Positions 42,815 through 52,285 of a stretch of 64,000 bases of DNA are shown here, in pieces (the stretch's first letter is position 1; each line of letters starts with the position of its first letter). The position numbers were made by a program, and so were the translations under genes. The DNA comes from Mesobacillus foraminis (GTDB lineage: Bacteria; Bacillota; Bacilli; Bacillales; Cytobacillaceae). Below the pieces are notes generated by a model, which was given only the letters and a program-made list of their open reading frames with translations, searched no databases and was not told the origin of the DNA. The stretch is taken from assembly GCF_004340465.1 (NCBI RefSeq), contig NZ_SLVV01000011.1, positions 1 through 64,000 on the forward strand, in the 5' to 3' direction.

Positions 42815-44851
42815 TTGAGAACTCCAATCTATGAACTGGAGTTGGCGAGGTGGGGTGTTTATAATGACGGGACTCATCCTGTTGAAACGACAAGAGGAAT
42901 TAATACCGCACTTAAATGGGCAAAAGAAAATGGGTATAAGACTTTTAAGGTACCAGATGGAACGTATCTTATTGCCAAAGGAACACAGCCGGGGGATTCA
43001 GAGGCCAGAGTTAATTTAGTAAGTGAAATGGATTTTCTACTGAGTGACAAGGCTGTCTTTCAAAAGGAAACAAATCATTATGAAATATACTCAGTTCTTT
43101 ATCTAGGGACGGGAGTTAAAAATGTAACGATCAAAGGGGGGACTTACCGTGGTGATAGGGATACTCATAATTATTCAATTAAGGGTGATTACACGGGGGG
43201 AACTCATGAGTGGGGGACTGGTATTAATATAGTTGGTGCTGAAAATGTAGAAATTCAAGGTTTAAAGTTGGAAAAATTTACAGGAGATGGAATTACTATT
43301 AATGCTTCAACTATAACAGGTTCTGCGATAACAGAACTCAGCGTTGAAACTGGGGGGCTTGATGATTATGGAAATCCTATTCCTTCTAATGGGAAAATCC
43401 GGACAAATAATAGAAGTGTTACCAATTTTGATCACTCAGCTTATAATATTTACCGTAATATATATTTTTGGCTGCCACAAGGGATTACTCCTAATAGTAA
43501 AGTAGACGTATTTTATTATAGGAAAGATGGAACATTTATTAAATCAGATAAGCAAATTAGATACTATTCTGGCGAATCTATTATTCCGGATGGTGCCGAT
43601 TACTTTCGAGCTGTATTTGAGGCCCCTTCCACTAAAGGCTTTGTAGTTAATCGTATGACGGTTGCAATTTCAAAGAATATTATTATAAAAAATAATGATA
43701 TTGGTCATAATAGAAGGCAGGGTATAAGTCTAGTTGGTTCAGACGGGGTTCAAATATTAGAAAATATTATTCATCATACTAATGGAACTGCCCCACAGAG
43801 TGGTATTGACATCGAACCAGGCTTTTTTCCGGGAAGGAATACTACTATTGAAAGAAATAAATTTATTGAGAACAGAATACAAATTGTGATGGCAGATGGA
43901 GAAAATGTACTAATTAAGGGGAATTACTTTGAACAGACAGGACAGGGAAATGTAGGGGTTCATGGACATGCTGGTTTTAGAGGAGAAATAGTAATAAGTG
44001 ATAATATCTTTAGTGGTTCAGGACTTACACTTCATCCAGAAAATGTTCAAGTATCTAATAATAAATTTTCAAATGGTGAAGTAAACTTAGTTGGGAAGAA
44101 TATTACCTTTACAAATGCATCTCTTTTTGATACAAGCTTAAGTTCAGGAAATCAGGAAGGTCAAATAATAACAAATGTGTCAATCCAACATAATGGTATA
44201 CGCCCAGGTATATTGTATTTTGGAAATTATAAGGTTCAATTTAATAATATAAATGTAAATGCAAAGACCCAAGGAAAGGGACTGATTTTTGGGAACGGAA
44301 ACAACGAAAGTATTTATGATAGGTTTCTGATAGAAGATATAGATAAAAAAGGCACAATTTTGCCGGCTGGAGTTTATAACCAATGTAACTTTGAGGCTGG
44401 CGTTCTCACGATTAATAGGGGAGGGGCATATACATTTACTTCATGTTTTATGAAGGATAAAGGGAATATTATTACAGTAAATAGTCAACAAGGAAACGTA
44501 ACTATACAACAGTCAATTTTAGAAATAACAGAGAATATAGGCTATGGTGCTGCAATATATATTCTTGGTGCCCAAAATATTAAAATAATAAATAGTAAAA
44601 TTCTTGCACCTAACAATACAAATGCCACCCCTTTGATCAAATTAGGGCCTTATGGAGCCCCTAAGCCTACAACCATATTCAACGCAACTATTAAAGAGAA
44701 CACAATCTATACAAAAACATCCATCCCTGGAATCGAAACCACTAATGCTGGTGTTGATGCACCTCCATATTTAGTTGAGGATAACACCCTTTATAATGCT
44801 AAACTATATCTATCTAGCAAAGATATCAACCTTAATAACAAACTCTTATAA
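42815..44851 (+). CDS. Right-handed beta-helix protein, possible polysaccharide lyase or depolymerase
   Basis: About 678 residues. ELARWGVYNDGTHPVETTRG and FKVPDGTYLIAKGTQ resemble the start of pectate-lyase-superfamily beta-helices of Bacillus phage tail and appendage proteins (YobO/YomE-like), followed by many short Asn/Gly/Ile repeats (NVTIKGG, NVEIQGL, NIIIKNNDIGHN, NTTIERNKF, NIKIINSKI). No signal peptide is seen. AAAGGAG directly abuts ATG 42806, too close to use, so the in-frame TTG at 42815 (spacer 9) is the likelier start. At the end of the eps operon it could trim or bind the polysaccharide; a phage-derived origin is equally possible. No catalytic residues could be assigned. Confidence 0.75.
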   Translation: MRTPIYELELARWGVYNDGTHPVETTRGINTALKWAKENGYKTFKVPDGTYLIAKGTQPGDSEARVNLVSEMDFLLSDKAVFQKETNHYEIYSVLYLGTGVKNVTIKGGTYRGDRDTHNYSIKGDYTGGTHEWGTGINIVGAENVEIQGLKLEKFTGDGITINASTITGSAITELSVETGGLDDYGNPIPSNGKIRTNNRSVTNFDHSAYNIYRNIYFWLPQGITPNSKVDVFYYRKDGTFIKSDKQIRYYSGESIIPDGADYFRAVFEAPSTKGFVVNRMTVAISKNIIIKNNDIGHNRRQGISLVGSDGVQILENIIHHTNGTAPQSGIDIEPGFFPGRNTTIERNKFIENRIQIVMADGENVLIKGNYFEQTGQGNVGVHGHAGFRGEIVISDNIFSGSGLTLHPENVQVSNNKFSNGEVNLVGKNITFTNASLFDTSLSSGNQEGQIITNVSIQHNGIRPGILYFGNYKVQFNNINVNAKTQGKGLIFGNGNNESIYDRFLIEDIDKKGTILPAGVYNQCNFEAGVLTINRGGAYTFTSCFMKDKGNIITVNSQQGNVTIQQSILEITENIGYGAAIYILGAQNIKIINSKILAPNNTNATPLIKLGPYGAPKPTTIFNATIKENTIYTKTSIPGIETTNAGVDAPPYLVEDNTLYNAKLYLSSKDINLNNKLL

Positions 44852-44881
44852 ACTAATAAGAAGCCCTAAATTTGATATTAT

Positions 44882-45761
44882 CCCCTTCAATTAGACAGTG
44901 TAAAAAGACCATCTAAAAAATGGCGTTACACTTAACTTGGAGGGGGTTTTTCATGGGCAAAACGGGAAGATCGAACCAAATATATACAGAGGAATTTAAA
45001 AAAAGGCAGTATACGAAGAAGGATACAAAAGTCATCAAACAATGTCAGAAGAGCTGGGCCTTTGAAGCTCAACCTACTTAAAGGGCGCCATAAGACGAAC
45101 TTTAAGAGTATTGAAGAGGAAAGAGATTATTATAAGGCTCAGGTTGAATACCTAAAAAAGCATATCCAAATTTACGTTATCCTATCACTTGGTTAGTTGA
45201 GATTGCGCAGGTTTCAACGTCGGGTCTATTCACTATGCGTACCCTTTTTATGGATATCCCCTTATGAAAATAACTTTTAAAGACGAAGGACTTCATATGA
45301 ATCAAAAAAAGGTATACCGATTAAGGATATGAACATTCAAGCTGAGATTTGGAAGAAGCGGAAATTCTTTGGCAGGAAGCCTTCCGTTATCTATTCTAAT
45401 TTATTAGACCGTAACTGCTTTAAGGCTCTAAAACCTGATGAAAAGTACGTTACAGATTTCACCCATATTCAATTGGGAAATTCATTTTATTACCTTTCGG
45501 TTATTCTCGACCTTTACAATAATGAAGTTCTTGCCTGGAGTATTTCAAAGAGAATGACTCAGAATTCTTACTTAGTACACTTGATCAATTAACACAAAAA
45601 GAAACGTGCATGGAGTGATCCTGTATTCAGATCAAGGCTTCCAAAACATGTATCTCTATAATTATAAAAGGTTTCAGAAAAAACTAAACCAGTGTGCCCC
45701 GGGTGAATACCAACTCACATTGACTGCTTAGTCTTTTTTAGGGCTGTCTACTTGACAGGGG
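44882..45761 (+). mobile_element. Degenerate IS3-family (IS150-like) insertion sequence
   Basis: About 880 bp bounded by imperfect terminal inverted repeats: left TTCAATTAGACAGTGTAAAA (from 44886), right end TAGGGCTGTCTACTTGACAG (45740-45759), which reads as the complement of the left with a few mismatches. Typical IS150 members are about 1.4 kb, so much of the interior is deleted. No clear target duplication. Confidence 0.75.
44953..45731 (+). pseudogene. Remnant of IS3-family transposase (OrfA and OrfB)
   Basis: OrfA pieces in changing frames: IYTEEFKK, then AVYEEGYKSHQTMSEELGL, then SIEEERDYYKAQVEYLKK. The largest intact OrfB piece (45329-45592) contains FGRKPSVIYSNLLDRNCF and the first catalytic Asp in VTDFTHIQLG, then YYLSVILDLYNNEVLAWSIS. 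After a frameshift comes VILYSDQGFQ with the second Asp, then an internal deletion joins to KKLNQCAPGEYQLTLTA, the usual C-terminus. The catalytic Glu is lost. Not functional. Confidence 0.85.
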
Positions 45762-46235
45762 TAAGACCAATCAAATGCTACCTATTCAGGTGTTCTTCAT
45801 TTATGAAGGAAGGTTCCTCCTTCCTATCCAAACAACCAACAAAGTTGATTAAAGCCTAACCCCAGCTGGTGAGTTGTATCTAATTTTGACATTCCTAAAA
45901 GTATGGCGGTAGTATCCACTTTGAAATTATGTTTGGCCAATCTCTGTCCTTACATTTGATTTCCTAAGTTACCTTTCGAAAACAATAAACGGAAGATATT
46001 TTTGGTCAAGGTGGGAAAGGTCCCGGTTGTCTTAAACACCCAGCATAACGTTCAATATATACTTCTATAATCTCAATCCTCCACAAGTGAAATCAAAAAA
46101 AGTAATAATATGAACATGAGCATTTTTCGTCCGTGGTCATCCTTCCAAATGGATAGAATCAACAAAGGGTTGATCACCAAATCCACTCAACAGTTTAGTT
46201 ACATGGTCAAAATCACCATATTTTTGTACAAATAA
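45762..46235. other. Gene-free stretch with unreadable remnants
   Basis: Both strands are broken by stops in every frame. Some minus-strand fragments look like decayed coding sequence, but no family could be recognised. It separates the dead IS from the second peptide locus. Confidence 0.4.
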
Positions 46236-46280
46236 AAAGAACGAAATGTTCTTTAAAAAGAATTAAAAATATAATATAAT
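46236..46280 (+). promoter_or_regulatory. SinR-like operator and promoter of the 22-aa peptide gene
   Basis: AAAGAAC (46236-46242) and GTTCTTT (46248-46254) form a perfect inverted repeat; GTTCTTT matches the SinR consensus GTTCTYT. TATAAT follows at 46275-46280, so the operator overlaps the -35 position. A second TATAAT at 46363-46368 lies in GTTCGTTATAATGTAC, similar to the element upstream of the lasso cluster. Confidence 0.55.
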
Positions 46281-46392
46281 TCAATAGAAAGGGCAAAAAA
46301 TCGTTTTTAATACTGCCCACCTTAATAATTTTTAGGTAAAAATTTTTGTGATAAATGTTCGTTATAATGTACAGAAAGAAAAGGGTGATAAT

Positions 46393-46461
46393 ATGAACAG
46401 TAAAAAAAATCCAAATTTTACTCCGGGAGGAGCAGGTGAACCTGGAAAAGGAAACAAATAA
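46393..46461 (+). CDS. Gly/Pro-rich peptide of 22 residues, candidate RiPP precursor or matrix peptide
   Basis: Tiny gene with AAGGGTGAT 5-6 bases before ATG 46393. The product starts MNSKKNPNFTPGGAGEPG and ends KGNK: six Gly, three Pro, five Lys, no Cys. FTPGGAGEPGKG resembles the tail FPGGGATGGVFPGKG of the minus-strand peptide at 53122-53340, and both genes sit behind the same kind of GTTCTTT inverted repeat. It stands directly before a kinase-PqqD-peptidase-ABC operon. No leader motif can be defined in so short a chain, so it may be the modified or secreted product itself. Confidence 0.55.
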   Translation: MNSKKNPNFTPGGAGEPGKGNK

Positions 46462-46482
46462 AATCCAAGGGAGGGGCCAGTG

Positions 46483-46527
46483 GTGAAATCCATTGGCTTG
46501 TCTTCGAAAAACATAAGGAGTTCGTAA
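46483..46527 (+). CDS. 14-codon ORF coupled to the kinase gene
   Basis: GTG 46483 is preceded by GGGAGGGG (spacing about 7) and encodes MKSIGLSSKNIRSS; its stop overlaps the kinase ATG as TAATG. It could be a very short peptide (ending Ser-Ser, upstream of a Ser-kinase-like gene), a translational-coupling leader, or chance. Confidence 0.3.
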   Translation: MKSIGLSSKNIRSS

Positions 46528-47306
46528 TGAAAGAACTACAACTTCAAATAGGTGACCATTCAGCCAGGGTAAGCTGTACATCCCTTAATCTAATGAATTT
46601 CTTTAAGAGACAATTCACTGTAAAAGAAAATGCAGCACAAGTAGATTTAAATATTACAATCCATGAGGGCTATGGCAATCCATTTACAAATTATGAAGTA
46701 AGAGTATTAAAAGGAATTAAAACAGTCAATTTTCAACGCGCCGACTATTTAATCGAAGCATCTTTAGACTATAAATCTGCGATAGTTTATGTGCACGATG
46801 AATTGGCATTAAAACACGCCCTTATGAATCTGTACAGCTCATATATTGTTTACCACAACTGGGGCCTGTTGATTCATTCCTCCTGTGCTGTAGAGACAGG
46901 AAAAGCCCATATCTTTTCCGGCCATTCTGGAGCAGGGAAGTCTACAGCAGCCAGTCTGTCGGAGCCAAGAGAACTTTTATCCGATGAAGCATCGATTGTT
47001 AAAATCACCAGCGATAATGTAACCATTTTTGATTCACCATTCAGAAGTGAACTCAATTCTGAGGGAAATGGTCAAGCAGCTCCTTTAGCCAGCATCCAGC
47101 TTTTGCATCAGTCTATCCAAAATAAACGCGAACAACTAAAAAAGACAGATGCCCTTATAAATCTGGTGGATAAGGTATTTTACTGGGCACACAGTCCGGA
47201 AGAATCAAAGAAAGTGATGGGCTTGCTTAAAACCCTGGTCAGCAATGTCCCGGTATATGAGCTTTATTTTAAAAAGGATAATACGTTTTGGGAGTTGATT
47301 TCGTAA
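46527..47306 (+). CDS. HPr-kinase-like protein of the second peptide locus
   Basis: 259 residues. IHSSCAVETGKAHIFSGHSG followed by AGKST forms the P-loop (about residues 131-139) and LLSDEASIV the following acidic motif. Shorter than the lasso kinase at 14546 (309 residues) but with the same order LHSS/LHGS - P-loop - L(L/T)(S/T)DE/D. It is a candidate peptide kinase. No asparagine-synthase-like cyclase accompanies it, so the product is unlikely to be a standard lasso peptide. ATG 46527 has AAGGAG 8 bases upstream. The stop overlaps the next ATG (TAATG). Confidence 0.75.
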   Translation: MKELQLQIGDHSARVSCTSLNLMNFFKRQFTVKENAAQVDLNITIHEGYGNPFTNYEVRVLKGIKTVNFQRADYLIEASLDYKSAIVYVHDELALKHALMNLYSSYIVYHNWGLLIHSSCAVETGKAHIFSGHSGAGKSTAASLSEPRELLSDEASIVKITSDNVTIFDSPFRSELNSEGNGQAAPLASIQLLHQSIQNKREQLKKTDALINLVDKVFYWAHSPEESKKVMGLLKTLVSNVPVYELYFKKDNTFWELIS

Positions 47307-47572
47307 TGGTACAGTACATTCAAGTAAATGACTATGAGACTGCTGAATTTGACGGCGAGTGGGTTGTTTTAAATACTGATAAATACACTGTGACAAAGCT
47401 TAATGAAATCGGCGGTTTTTGCTGGTCCATGATGAAAGATGCCCAAACAGTAGATTCTTTGTGCCAGGCAATTGAACAAGAATTCGGGCGGGCCAGTGAC
47501 AATCTTTCAGAAGATATTGAAGCTTTTTTATATGAATTAATGGAATATGGGCTGATTCAGCATGCTGTTTGA
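47306..47572 (+). CDS. PqqD-like peptide-binding protein
   Basis: 88 residues: QVNDYETAEFDGEWVVLNTD, then LNEIGGFCWSMMKDAQTVDSL and FLYELMEYGLIQ, the winged-helix pattern of PqqD/RRE proteins that hold RiPP leaders. ATG 47306 overlaps the kinase stop codon; the in-frame TTG 47288 would extend it but is less likely. It overlaps the peptidase gene by 11 bases. Direct evidence that a ribosomal peptide is handled here. Confidence 0.82.
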   Translation: MVQYIQVNDYETAEFDGEWVVLNTDKYTVTKLNEIGGFCWSMMKDAQTVDSLCQAIEQEFGRASDNLSEDIEAFLYELMEYGLIQHAV

Positions 47573-48017
47573 TCAGTCGACTGTTGAACTTTTTAAAAGT
47601 ACTATCCAAAAGGATGGATATCTTATTCTTCCTTCTATGGGGAACAGCATGTTCCCCCTGATCCAGCAAGGGAATCTGTGCCGTTTTGTTTCATGCCAGG
47701 CTGTAGAAATGAAAAAGGGAGACGTTGTTTTATATTACTCGAAAACGGGCCAGATCATTGCCCACCGTTTTGTTGAAATGAAATTCATGAACGATACGAG
47801 CTACTTCTATTTAAAGGGAGATACCAACCTTGGATTTGATGCCCCAATTAAAGAACATCAGATCATTGGAAAACTAGTCTCCATTCAAAAGGGTGATCGG
47901 GATGTTCACTCTAATGGTCTTGCTTTAGACCTGTGGGGGAAGCTTGTGATTGCGATACCAGCTCTTTCTGGGATCTTGCGAAAATACTTAAATTGCAAGA
48001 CGCACTACCAATTTTAA
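47562..48017 (+). CDS. S26B-type signal peptidase-like protease
   Basis: 151 residues. Catalytic Ser in PSMGNSMFPLIQQGN (about residue 27-29) and, instead of the bacterial Lys, a His in GQIIAHRFVEM (about 68), the Ser-His arrangement of SipW/ER-type signal peptidases. KGDTNLGFDAPI follows as the third box. A hydrophobic stretch near residues 125-138 may anchor it. In this operon it is the likely leader or signal peptidase, replacing the B2 protease of lasso clusters. Confidence 0.8.
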   Translation: MLFDQSTVELFKSTIQKDGYLILPSMGNSMFPLIQQGNLCRFVSCQAVEMKKGDVVLYYSKTGQIIAHRFVEMKFMNDTSYFYLKGDTNLGFDAPIKEHQIIGKLVSIQKGDRDVHSNGLALDLWGKLVIAIPALSGILRKYLNCKTHYQF

Positions 48018-48035
48018 TTCACTGGAGTGTCCTCT

Positions 48036-49829
48036 ATGATTGCACAAACAAAAGAAGAACTCACTCGAATCATTAAACCATATTTTATAACGGAAGATTT
48101 TCCTAAAACCTTTCGGATGTTAAAGCCGTTTATCTTAACGCAGTGGAAGGCTTATGTAGTCCTTTTTTCATTATTGGCCGTGGATATCTTTTTTACATTG
48201 GCTTTCGCATGGTTCTTTGGCAAATTGACTAATGCTGCGATTCATGGTGACTTTCAAGAATTAAAAAAGTTGATGCCGATAGGGATTGGGTTGACCCTAA
48301 TAAGTATTACTTCTAATTTTTGCGATATTTACTTCGAGACGATTGCTACAAATGGTGTGAAGAATGAACTAAAAGAGCATTTATTTCATCATATCCTCCG
48401 CTTGCCCGCTGGCCAGACATCAAGTCTTCGCTCCGGAGACCTTCTGTCCTATTTCAACAATGACATCCATGCGGTAGATGGAGTCATCGGAGGCAGCTTG
48501 ATCAGTCTTATTCGGCTTCCTTTAGTTTATATCGCCGTCCTCATCTATTTATTTCAAATCAACTGGGTCTTATGTTTAATCAGTGTGGTTATTGCTCCGA
48601 TTGCGATTGCAGCTGGCGCCGTATTTGGGTTGCTGCTCAAACGGAATGGAAGAAAGCTGCATGAACTTGTAGCAACGGTCAATAGCCTTTTGGCTGAAAC
48701 CTTCCAAGGTCTTCAGGTCATTCGTTCGTTTACCTTAGAAAAGAACACATTCAAACATTTCTCACGAAAGAATAAAGAATACTTTAGATTGGAATTGGAG
48801 AATGCGAAGCTGCAAGGGTGGTATTACTCCGGAGGTTATCTAATCAATTCAGTGGTGTTTTTAGTTAGCCTGTGCCTTGGTGCCTATTTTGTATCTAAAG
48901 GCAGCATGACGGTTGGCTCTCTGCTTACTTTTACGAACTTAGTCGGCTATCTTGTTTCCCCCTTAACCGGGATTGCGGGACAGTGGGCAGGATTCCAAAG
49001 GTCGGTTACAGCTATTGAAAGGCTGATTAACCTGTTGGAGAGGCCAGCAGCATCACTAGAACTGCCATCGTATACTCCAATGGTTCAAGAGATCCACTCT
49101 ATAAAATTCTCGAACATTTCATTTGGATACGATGAGAATAAGAAGATCTTCGATAAGTTTTCTTTGGATATCCCTGAAGGAAAGGTTGTAGCGTTCGTCG
49201 GACCAAGTGGTGCAGGGAAAACAACTTTGTTTAATTTATTGCAGGGATTTTATCAGCCGCAATCGGGGAACATCTTGATCAATGGGCAGCACACCGATAA
49301 TTTAACTTTGGGAGAATTGAGAAGTGCTATCGCCCATGTACCACAGGAAACCTTTTTATTTGGTGGAACTATTAAGGAGAATTTAATGATTGCCCGTCCA
49401 AATGTTTCACAAGCTGATATAGTTACAGCCTGTCGACAAGCCCAAATTCACGACTTTATTGCTTCCTTGCCAGCTGGATATGATACTGCAATTGGAGAGC
49501 GGGGGATTAAGCTTTCAGGCGGACAGAAACAGCGAATGGCCATTGCGAGGGCCATTTTAAAGGATGCACCTATTCTGCTATTGGATGAAGCCACCTCCGC
49601 CTTGGACAGTGAAACAGAGTACCATGTGAAAACAGCTTTGGATCACTTAATGAAAAACAAGACAACACTTGTCATCGCGCACAGACTATCTACAATTCAA
49701 GATGCCGATCTCATTATTGTTATGAAAGAAGGGAGAATTGATCAATTTGGAAACCATTATGAATTAATCAATCAAACGGGGTTATACAAAAAATTACATT
49801 ATAATATTTTGGCCAAAAAAGAAAAATAA
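48036..49829 (+). CDS. ABC exporter of the second peptide locus
   Basis: 597 residues: six membrane segments (about 35-310), Walker A GPSGAGKTTLF (about 390), signature LSGGQKQRMAIARA and Walker B ILLLDEATSALDSE. No fused C39 peptidase. ATG 48036 is chosen since GGAG lies 8 bases upstream; GTG 48027 overlaps that site. It probably exports the processed peptide. Similar in layout to the lasso exporter at 16310. Confidence 0.87.
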   Translation: MIAQTKEELTRIIKPYFITEDFPKTFRMLKPFILTQWKAYVVLFSLLAVDIFFTLAFAWFFGKLTNAAIHGDFQELKKLMPIGIGLTLISITSNFCDIYFETIATNGVKNELKEHLFHHILRLPAGQTSSLRSGDLLSYFNNDIHAVDGVIGGSLISLIRLPLVYIAVLIYLFQINWVLCLISVVIAPIAIAAGAVFGLLLKRNGRKLHELVATVNSLLAETFQGLQVIRSFTLEKNTFKHFSRKNKEYFRLELENAKLQGWYYSGGYLINSVVFLVSLCLGAYFVSKGSMTVGSLLTFTNLVGYLVSPLTGIAGQWAGFQRSVTAIERLINLLERPAASLELPSYTPMVQEIHSIKFSNISFGYDENKKIFDKFSLDIPEGKVVAFVGPSGAGKTTLFNLLQGFYQPQSGNILINGQHTDNLTLGELRSAIAHVPQETFLFGGTIKENLMIARPNVSQADIVTACRQAQIHDFIASLPAGYDTAIGERGIKLSGGQKQRMAIARAILKDAPILLLDEATSALDSETEYHVKTALDHLMKNKTTLVIAHRLSTIQDADLIIVMKEGRIDQFGNHYELINQTGLYKKLHYNILAKKEK

Positions 49830-49867
49830 CTAGTTTCAAAATTCACTAAAATATAGGAGGGCTTGAA

Positions 49868-50860
49868 GTGAGTTTAGAGTTTTTAAAAACCCTATTTAAT
49901 AAGTCAAATATATTACCAGATGATCAAGATTTTTACCAACAATTATTGGAGGACAAGGATTTCCTAGTAGTTGGTCCTCAAGTTTACTCTCATTTAAAAA
50001 TGCTAGATAGATTAAATCAGACCCCAGATTTCTTCCGGGAAAAATTAAAGGCACGTTTCTCGCAATCACTTTATTTAAATATGTTTATTAAAAGCGAACT
50101 TGAAATTATACTTGAAACCTTTGAGAAAGTGGGTATTGATGTGATTCCTTTAAAAGGTGTTACATTCGCTGAAAAATACTTTAACCACCTTGGTGCTAGG
50201 CCCACTTCAGATATTGATCTATTGATCAAACCTCAAGATTTAAACAATGCGGTTGAGTGTATTAAATCATTGGGATTTGACATTGAACACGCTGGAATTG
50301 AAGACCACTTCCATACCAGCTTTAGTAAGATACAAACATGGTCCAAGATACCTTTAACTATCGAAATTCATTGGAATCTATTACAAGAGAGTACTGCATC
50401 ATTTGAAATAAATAAATTTTGGGACGAGTCACTCCCGGTTGATACACATGTACATGTTAGGGAATTATCGAATTATCACACCTTCTACATGATTTGTATC
50501 CATGGCTGGAGGCATAACCTTGATTCTCCTAAATATTATTTGGATATCATTCAGCTGATCCATAAGATTGGAAATGAAATTGATTATTCAAGGCTTATGC
50601 AAGATGCTAATAATCATAAAACATTAAAAAGAATGATTAGAACCCTTTCTGTTGTTTATCAAGAGTGTCCATTTGTAGAAGAGTTAAAACCATTTCCGTA
50701 TAAGCGGTCAACCAGCTACTTAGAATATGATGCAAAAAAAGGGTTTGGAGGTAAAAAGTATAAAAGGTATATGGATTTTATTGATTACCAATTTTTAAGT
50801 TATGATACTGCGGGACATAGGCTTCAGGAACTAGTGAAGTGGGTTAAAACAAAAAATTAA
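49868..50860 (+). CDS. Nucleotidyltransferase-like protein (PF14907 type)
   Basis: 330 residues. VIPLKGVTFAEKYFNHLGAR followed by PTSDIDLLI gives the GxxxxxDIDLLI nucleotidyltransferase core (about residues 95-125). Proteins of this family occur in lasso and other peptide clusters; in pseudomycoidin the homologue PsmN was reported to modify the phosphorylated peptide further. Together with the HPr-kinase-like gene this suggests a two-step tailoring (phosphorylate, then add a group). AGGAGGG precedes GTG 49868. Last gene of the operon; the 270-base spacer to the next gene shows no clear terminator. Confidence 0.75.
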   Translation: MSLEFLKTLFNKSNILPDDQDFYQQLLEDKDFLVVGPQVYSHLKMLDRLNQTPDFFREKLKARFSQSLYLNMFIKSELEIILETFEKVGIDVIPLKGVTFAEKYFNHLGARPTSDIDLLIKPQDLNNAVECIKSLGFDIEHAGIEDHFHTSFSKIQTWSKIPLTIEIHWNLLQESTASFEINKFWDESLPVDTHVHVRELSNYHTFYMICIHGWRHNLDSPKYYLDIIQLIHKIGNEIDYSRLMQDANNHKTLKRMIRTLSVVYQECPFVEELKPFPYKRSTSYLEYDAKKGFGGKKYKRYMDFIDYQFLSYDTAGHRLQELVKWVKTKN

Positions 50861-51130
50861 CAAAAGTTTATACGCACTTTTCACCGAGTAAAAGTCTTTA
50901 TTGTCTTTATTGTCTTTTCTATCTGTCCAGTATTGTTTATTTTAACGTTATTAAAGTCGGTTTCCTATTTGTGTAAAGTAAACCAGGGATTAATTACTAG
51001 TATTTATACTTAAATATGTCTTTTATAAAGCATTTAAGAAATAGATAGAATGGTTAAGGCCAAATGAAGGGTTTCTAAACTTATGCGTAAGTTAAATAGG
51101 ATAGTATGCATAGATGCAGGAGGATGTCGT

Positions 51131-52285
51131 ATGGAAAAACGTTTTGAAGAATTAGATTCATTAAGGGGATTAGCTGCATTATCCGTTCTATTCGGTCATA
51201 TGCTCTTAATCTTCAATTCATCATATGTCACTACGCTGTTGTTTGAATATGGACCATTAAGATTTACTGTTGCTGGTTCTGAAGCAGTAACATTATTTTT
51301 TGTTTTAAGTGGATTTGTATTATCGTTGCCCTTTTATACGAAACGAAGATTCAGCTATGGAAAATATACAATAAAACGATTATGTAGAATCTATATCCCT
51401 TATATATCAGCTATTATTATTACACTAGTACTCCGAGAGTTGTTTTTTACTAACAAGATAATTGGCTTATCTCAATGGTTTAACGTTAATTGGTCGCAGC
51501 CATTTACGCTATTTACTTTTAAAGAACATCTTTTATTAATATCAACCTTTACTAGTAATTTGAATAATGTGGTATGGTCATTAGTTCATGAAATGAGAAT
51601 TTCACTTGTATTTCCCCTAATTATGTTTATTTTAATAAGATTAAATATTAAGAAGAGTATTATGTTTTGTATTAGTATGTCAATTATAAGTGTCGTTTAT
51701 GCAATAGTATTTGAAGCTCAGTTTTTGGGAACGGAGCTTTATGCTACACTACATTATTCTTCAATCTTTGTTGTAGGTGCTCTATTGAGTAAGTATCATA
51801 CTGTTTTAAAACAGCATCTATTACAGCTTAATATGCCAAAGAAGTGCTTATTGTTTTTTACTGGAGTAATTTTATTTTTGTATGCCCATCCTTCCTTTAT
51901 ATTAAATATAATACAGCCCGGGTTTGACCCATTTTTAAGGGCGGTAATTGACACTTGGTTTACTTCGATTGGTGCCAGTATTATTATAATGTTTGCCATT
52001 TCAGGTAATTTTTTTTCGGAAATTTTAAATAAAAAGTTAGTGAATTACATCGGTAAAATTTCCTATAGTCTTTATTTAATTCATCTACCTGTATTATTTT
52101 CTAGTTTCCATCTTTTATATAATGTTCTTCCAACATGGGTAGTATGTGTAGTGGCTTTTGCTGCCTCGCTAATGTTAGCTTCTCTCATGTATCATCTTAT
52201 TGAAAAGCAATCAATTAAATTTGGGAAATACTTAACAAAACAGTGGATCGATAAAACCAAACAGGTTGAAGAAGTGTCAGCATGA
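51131..52285 (+). CDS. Acyltransferase 3 family membrane protein
   Basis: 384 residues with about ten membrane segments. Opens EKRFEELDSLRGLAALSVLFGHM, the signature of the family (catalytic His near residue 20), with FVLSGFVLSLPFY following. These enzymes acetylate or succinylate sugars, glycans or lipids at the membrane. ATG 51131 is chosen because GGAGG lies 8 bases upstream; the in-frame ATG 51083 has no site. ATGA overlap with the VanZ-like gene. It may decorate the exopolysaccharide or the peptide product. Confidence 0.87.
   Translation: MEKRFEELDSLRGLAALSVLFGHMLLIFNSSYVTTLLFEYGPLRFTVAGSEAVTLFFVLSGFVLSLPFYTKRRFSYGKYTIKRLCRIYIPYISAIIITLVLRELFFTNKIIGLSQWFNVNWSQPFTLFTFKEHLLLISTFTSNLNNVVWSLVHEMRISLVFPLIMFILIRLNIKKSIMFCISMSIISVVYAIVFEAQFLGTELYATLHYSSIFVVGALLSKYHTVLKQHLLQLNMPKKCLLFFTGVILFLYAHPSFILNIIQPGFDPFLRAVIDTWFTSIGASIIIMFAISGNFFSEILNKKLVNYIGKISYSLYLIHLPVLFSSFHLLYNVLPTWVVCVVAFAASLMLASLMYHLIEKQSIKFGKYLTKQWIDKTKQVEEVSA

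Noticed and set aside
46213-46581. 122-aa minus-strand ORF
   Set aside because: Antisense to the 22-aa peptide gene and the start of the kinase gene; has no ribosome site and crosses the operator region.
46527-50860. Second lasso peptide cluster
   Set aside because: No asparagine-synthase-like cyclase and no B2-type protease; candidate peptides lack the lasso leader motif. Treated as a different peptide system.
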